The notes under the pieces: generated by a model
Databases searched by the model: none
Told to the model about the DNA's origin: nothing
Seen by the model: the letters and a program-made list of their open reading frames with translations, nothing else
Position numbers and translations under genes: made by a program
Part shown: piece after piece, positions 61,349 to 64,000 of the stretch
Numbering within the stretch: position 1 is the stretch's first letter
How the letters are laid out: every line of letters starts with the position of its first letter
NCBI GenBank assembly: GCA_025094145.1
Contig: JALLLS010000014.1
Location: 434,001 to 498,000 of the forward strand
DNA: 64,000 nt
Reading direction: 5' to 3'
Source: Spinellus fusiger
Taxonomy: Eukaryota > Mucoromycota > Mucoromycetes > Mucorales > Phycomycetaceae

Positions 61349-63802
61349 AGTGTCACTTGGTGAAAGGAAACACAAAAATAAAAGAAAAAGAAAGGAAGAA
61401 AGAAAAAGAAAAATGCAATCACCAAACTTCTCTTGTATATATATAAGAATAGAAAGCCACAGTGAAATACAAAACAAGAGTCGCGCAGGGAGAAGAACGA
61501 ATAGAAGCTCAAACTAAACCAAGACAGAGTAGGGGAGTAGAGTAGCGTGTCTATCTACGTAGGTGTCTCTGGAGGTTGGAGAAAGAGAGGGAATCTATAG
61601 TGATAAAGAGAGAGAGAGAGAGAAGAAGAAGAAAAGGGGTGAGGTAAGATGTAGAACTTAGTGTATAGATACCAAGCGACTATCTTATAGGCTGAAGTCT
61701 GTGTCATGCCATGGCTCAATCAATAACAAACCACACCACTTGTTTCACTAGACAAGTGAGCTGTGTTGTTTGGTCAAAAAATACAGTGGTAAGGATAGGA
61801 GAAAAGAAAACAACACATTGATGTTTCTCATGCAAAAGAGAGGGCTCAGTTTATTCTTCTTCCTTTGCTATTCAATAGCACACGCAAACAAACATTACAC
61901 ACAACACACACAAAACGCTTGCTTAGACAGTGACTCATTCGCCCCGATCTTGTCTACAGTTGTCTTTAAATCAGATCAAGATAGTATTATAACACTCCAA
62001 GACTAATAGAACACTAAAGTACAGTGTTGCCTATGCTGTTTACATACAACAAAGAAGCAGTCTACAGACCTACTCTTGTGTTCTCTACAGGGGGGAGAAG
62101 AATGGGGTTTAGAGTGTTATTATGATATATGCAGTCACTGGATAATAAATACTGTGATTCTGGGAATGAATCTACATCTTATCTTGCTGTTAAGTAGTTT
62201 TCATGACTTCTTTTTTACCTGTATTGTACTGTTGATTCTTGATTGTTATCTACACTCTGGTCTTCTTCCTCGGTATCTTACTGCTCTTTCTTTTTTGCTT
62301 TTCAATTAAGTTCCCTGTCTATATTACTAGGGCTACTGAGGTTTATTTGAACAAAAACACTTTATTTTCCTATTAAATAAGATCTATTTGATTGTATTGT
62401 ATTTATTATTTCATTCGAATATCCATCATAAAGCACACATGATAAACTCAAGGGAAGAAATCATTTGTGGAAAAGATATGATAGATATAATAGGTAGGTG
62501 ATAATTAAGTGATAAGTAGGTGGTAAGTAGGTGGTAAGTAGGTGGTAAGTAGGTGATAAGTAGGTAATAGGTAGGTAATAGGTAGCGTATAAATGTATTT
62601 GTATATTTTCAGTGAGTAAAAAGAAAAAAAGAGCTTTATAGTAAAAGGATCTTTATAAAATCCAATGAATCGGATGATCAGTGCCAGCTGAGAATGACAA
62701 CGAATTGTGGGATAAATGGTAGTGAACAATAAGAAATAAATTGTTCTTAGTCACTAACCAAGTTATCCGTTCTATTATACTCTCTTATAACCAGTGGGAT
62801 CATTAATTTCTATAGATGTTATTGATTTCTCCTAGCCTCCTTGTTTATGGAATGATGTAAGATTCATGCAAAAGGTCAATGAGAGGGAGAAGTAAAGAGA
62901 TTATCTTTGGCGGAGGGGAAGAGGGCACATGAGACAAGACACCCGTGTTGTTTTATGTACCTATTACCGGCCAATAAGATGGAAATCAATACATCCATTG
63001 CTTTTATACTATAGAAATAAAGAGAGAAATGTTGGTATGTATTATTTATTCTAAGAAATACCTTTTATGCGCATTTTGTTAATAGGATTAAAATGAGATG
63101 AATAAAATAAAGAGGTTATAGTTCAATAGTCCATCCACGTTTTTAATGGTCCTTTGTATGTATTTGCAAGAAAGACAACACAAAATGCCTTGACATTGAA
63201 AAGGGGGTAAGTGTATGGGTCAAGGACAGTATTAAAATGATATTTGAAACTCATTACAATGGAATAAATGAGTCTTTGTAATCAATCACTGGACAAGAAC
63301 CTCTGATTTTGAATGACACTACTGTGCAGAACACCCTTGTGATTGAGGCAAGAAAGGAAGTAGCATGAATTATCTGCTTATTGGACAGAAACAAAGACTA
63401 TTCTATTGAGTAGTATCTGTTCATACAGTGCGACTATTGTTTATATTAAGTAATAGACAGGCAAAAGAAAGAGATCATTCATAAAAGAAAAGAAAAACAC
63501 ACCCAAGATTTATTCATCCTACATTATACAGCCTATCTCTTTATGAATAAAGTGTGTATGTATGTATTTATTTATGTATGTATTTATGAAAAATTAGTGC
63601 CATCAATTCAAGATGGATCAAATATCACTATAATCTTTAGAGTTTTGGCAGATTAAGTAAAATAGAAGGCTATTATATAATAAATATTTACTTTCACATA
63701 AAATAATAATAATAAGTTCAAGTTGAAATATGTGTGATTTAAGGTATAAAAGAAAACAAGTGGGCATATCAAACATCTCTCTCTCTCTTTCTTCTATTTA
63801 CA
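61349..63802. other. AT-rich spacer with short tandem repeats
   Basis: 2.45 kb. The first part is purine-rich (A/G tract at 61375-61412, GAGA run at 61600-61635) and likely contains the methyltransferase promoter. An ORF at 62505-62729 (minus) is translated minisatellite. (GTAT/TTAT)n occurs near 63555-63590. A CT-rich tract at 63777-63793 precedes the next gene. Confidence 0.45.
62501..62590. repeat. Minisatellite of ~11-bp GTAGGTGGTAA units
   Basis: About eight units of the type gtaggtggtaa, gtaggtgataa and gtaggtaatag lie in tandem with small variations. Confidence 0.9.
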
Positions 63803-64000
63803 ATGACACCAGGAGCCACTCATGCTCGCACACGGAGCACTCTCTTGGAATCTGGATCACCCGATCCATCTCTATTCAAGGTTATCTGTCTTGATCCAAA
63901 GTAAGACTAATGTCTCTTTTTTACACCATGGAAAATAGAGTGTGTCTCCTGTTCTAATGTTATGTGTTTTCTTCAAGGACGGATTATCGTAAACAGGCCT
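63803..64000 (+). CDS. 5' end of an unidentified gene, cut by the window
   Basis: Exon 1 is 63803-63900 (MTPGATHARTRSTLLESGS, then PDPSLFKVICLDPK). A GTAAGA donor and a TTCAAG acceptor at 63976-63977 join it in phase to exon 2 from 63978 (TDYRKQA), which runs off the window. A pyrimidine-rich tract and a TATA-like tataaaa at about 63745 precede the ATG. No family can be named from ~40 residues. Confidence 0.6.

Overview
This is a eukaryotic nuclear window, most likely from a fungus of the Mucoromycota (Mucorales or a close relative). The reasons are compact multi-exon genes with short GT-AG introns, fungal gene families, very AT-rich gene-poor stretches and several decayed Tc1/mariner-type transposons. 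No bacterial or viral genes were recognised. The species cannot be named from the sequence alone. All gene models were spliced by eye from splice signals, reading phase and remembered family motifs. Every model described as complete keeps an open frame across all its junctions.

Layout. 1-6.5 kb: a 584-aa coiled-coil protein (minus), then quinolinate phosphoribosyltransferase (plus, de novo NAD synthesis), then a 131-aa unknown protein (minus) ending 35 bp from it. 6.5-19.4 kb: AT-rich and gene-poor, with possible gene relics, one unknown 147-aa ORF and a nearly complete but dead Tc1/mariner element (16.76-18.04 kb). 19.4-25.5 kb: a universal-stress-protein gene, a trypsin-like serine protease with a hydrophobic C-terminus, and a diacylglycerol kinase. 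25.5-29.3 kb: gene-poor, with a decayed Tc1 copy. 29.3-36.7 kb: a long-chain acyl-CoA synthetase containing a 7-nt microexon, and a prolyl-iminopeptidase-type hydrolase. 37.57-42.65 kb: a 5.1-kb structure bounded by near-perfect 826/827-bp inverted arms, enclosing several transposon relics. 42.8-53 kb: an AAAP/AVT-type amino-acid transporter, a bifunctional 3-dehydroquinate synthase / type I 3-dehydroquinase, and a P4-ATPase lipid flippase, all minus. 53.5-61.4 kb: a TMEM128-like membrane protein (plus) and a Suv4-20/SET9-type histone methyltransferase with a very long disordered tail (minus). 61.4-64 kb: AT-rich spacer and the first exons of a gene leaving the window.

Most genes are ordinary housekeeping functions (NAD and aromatic biosynthesis, lipid activation and signalling, membrane asymmetry, peptide and amino-acid handling, chromatin), with no obvious operon-like or cluster logic. 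The best candidates for something unusual are: the dehydroquinate synthase-dehydroquinase fusion, which has the first and fourth activities of the usual pentafunctional AROM protein and lacks the other three; the long inverted-repeat structure; the microexon flanked by a GC-AG intron; and the 458-bp pair of nearly identical but coding-dead Tc1 fragments.
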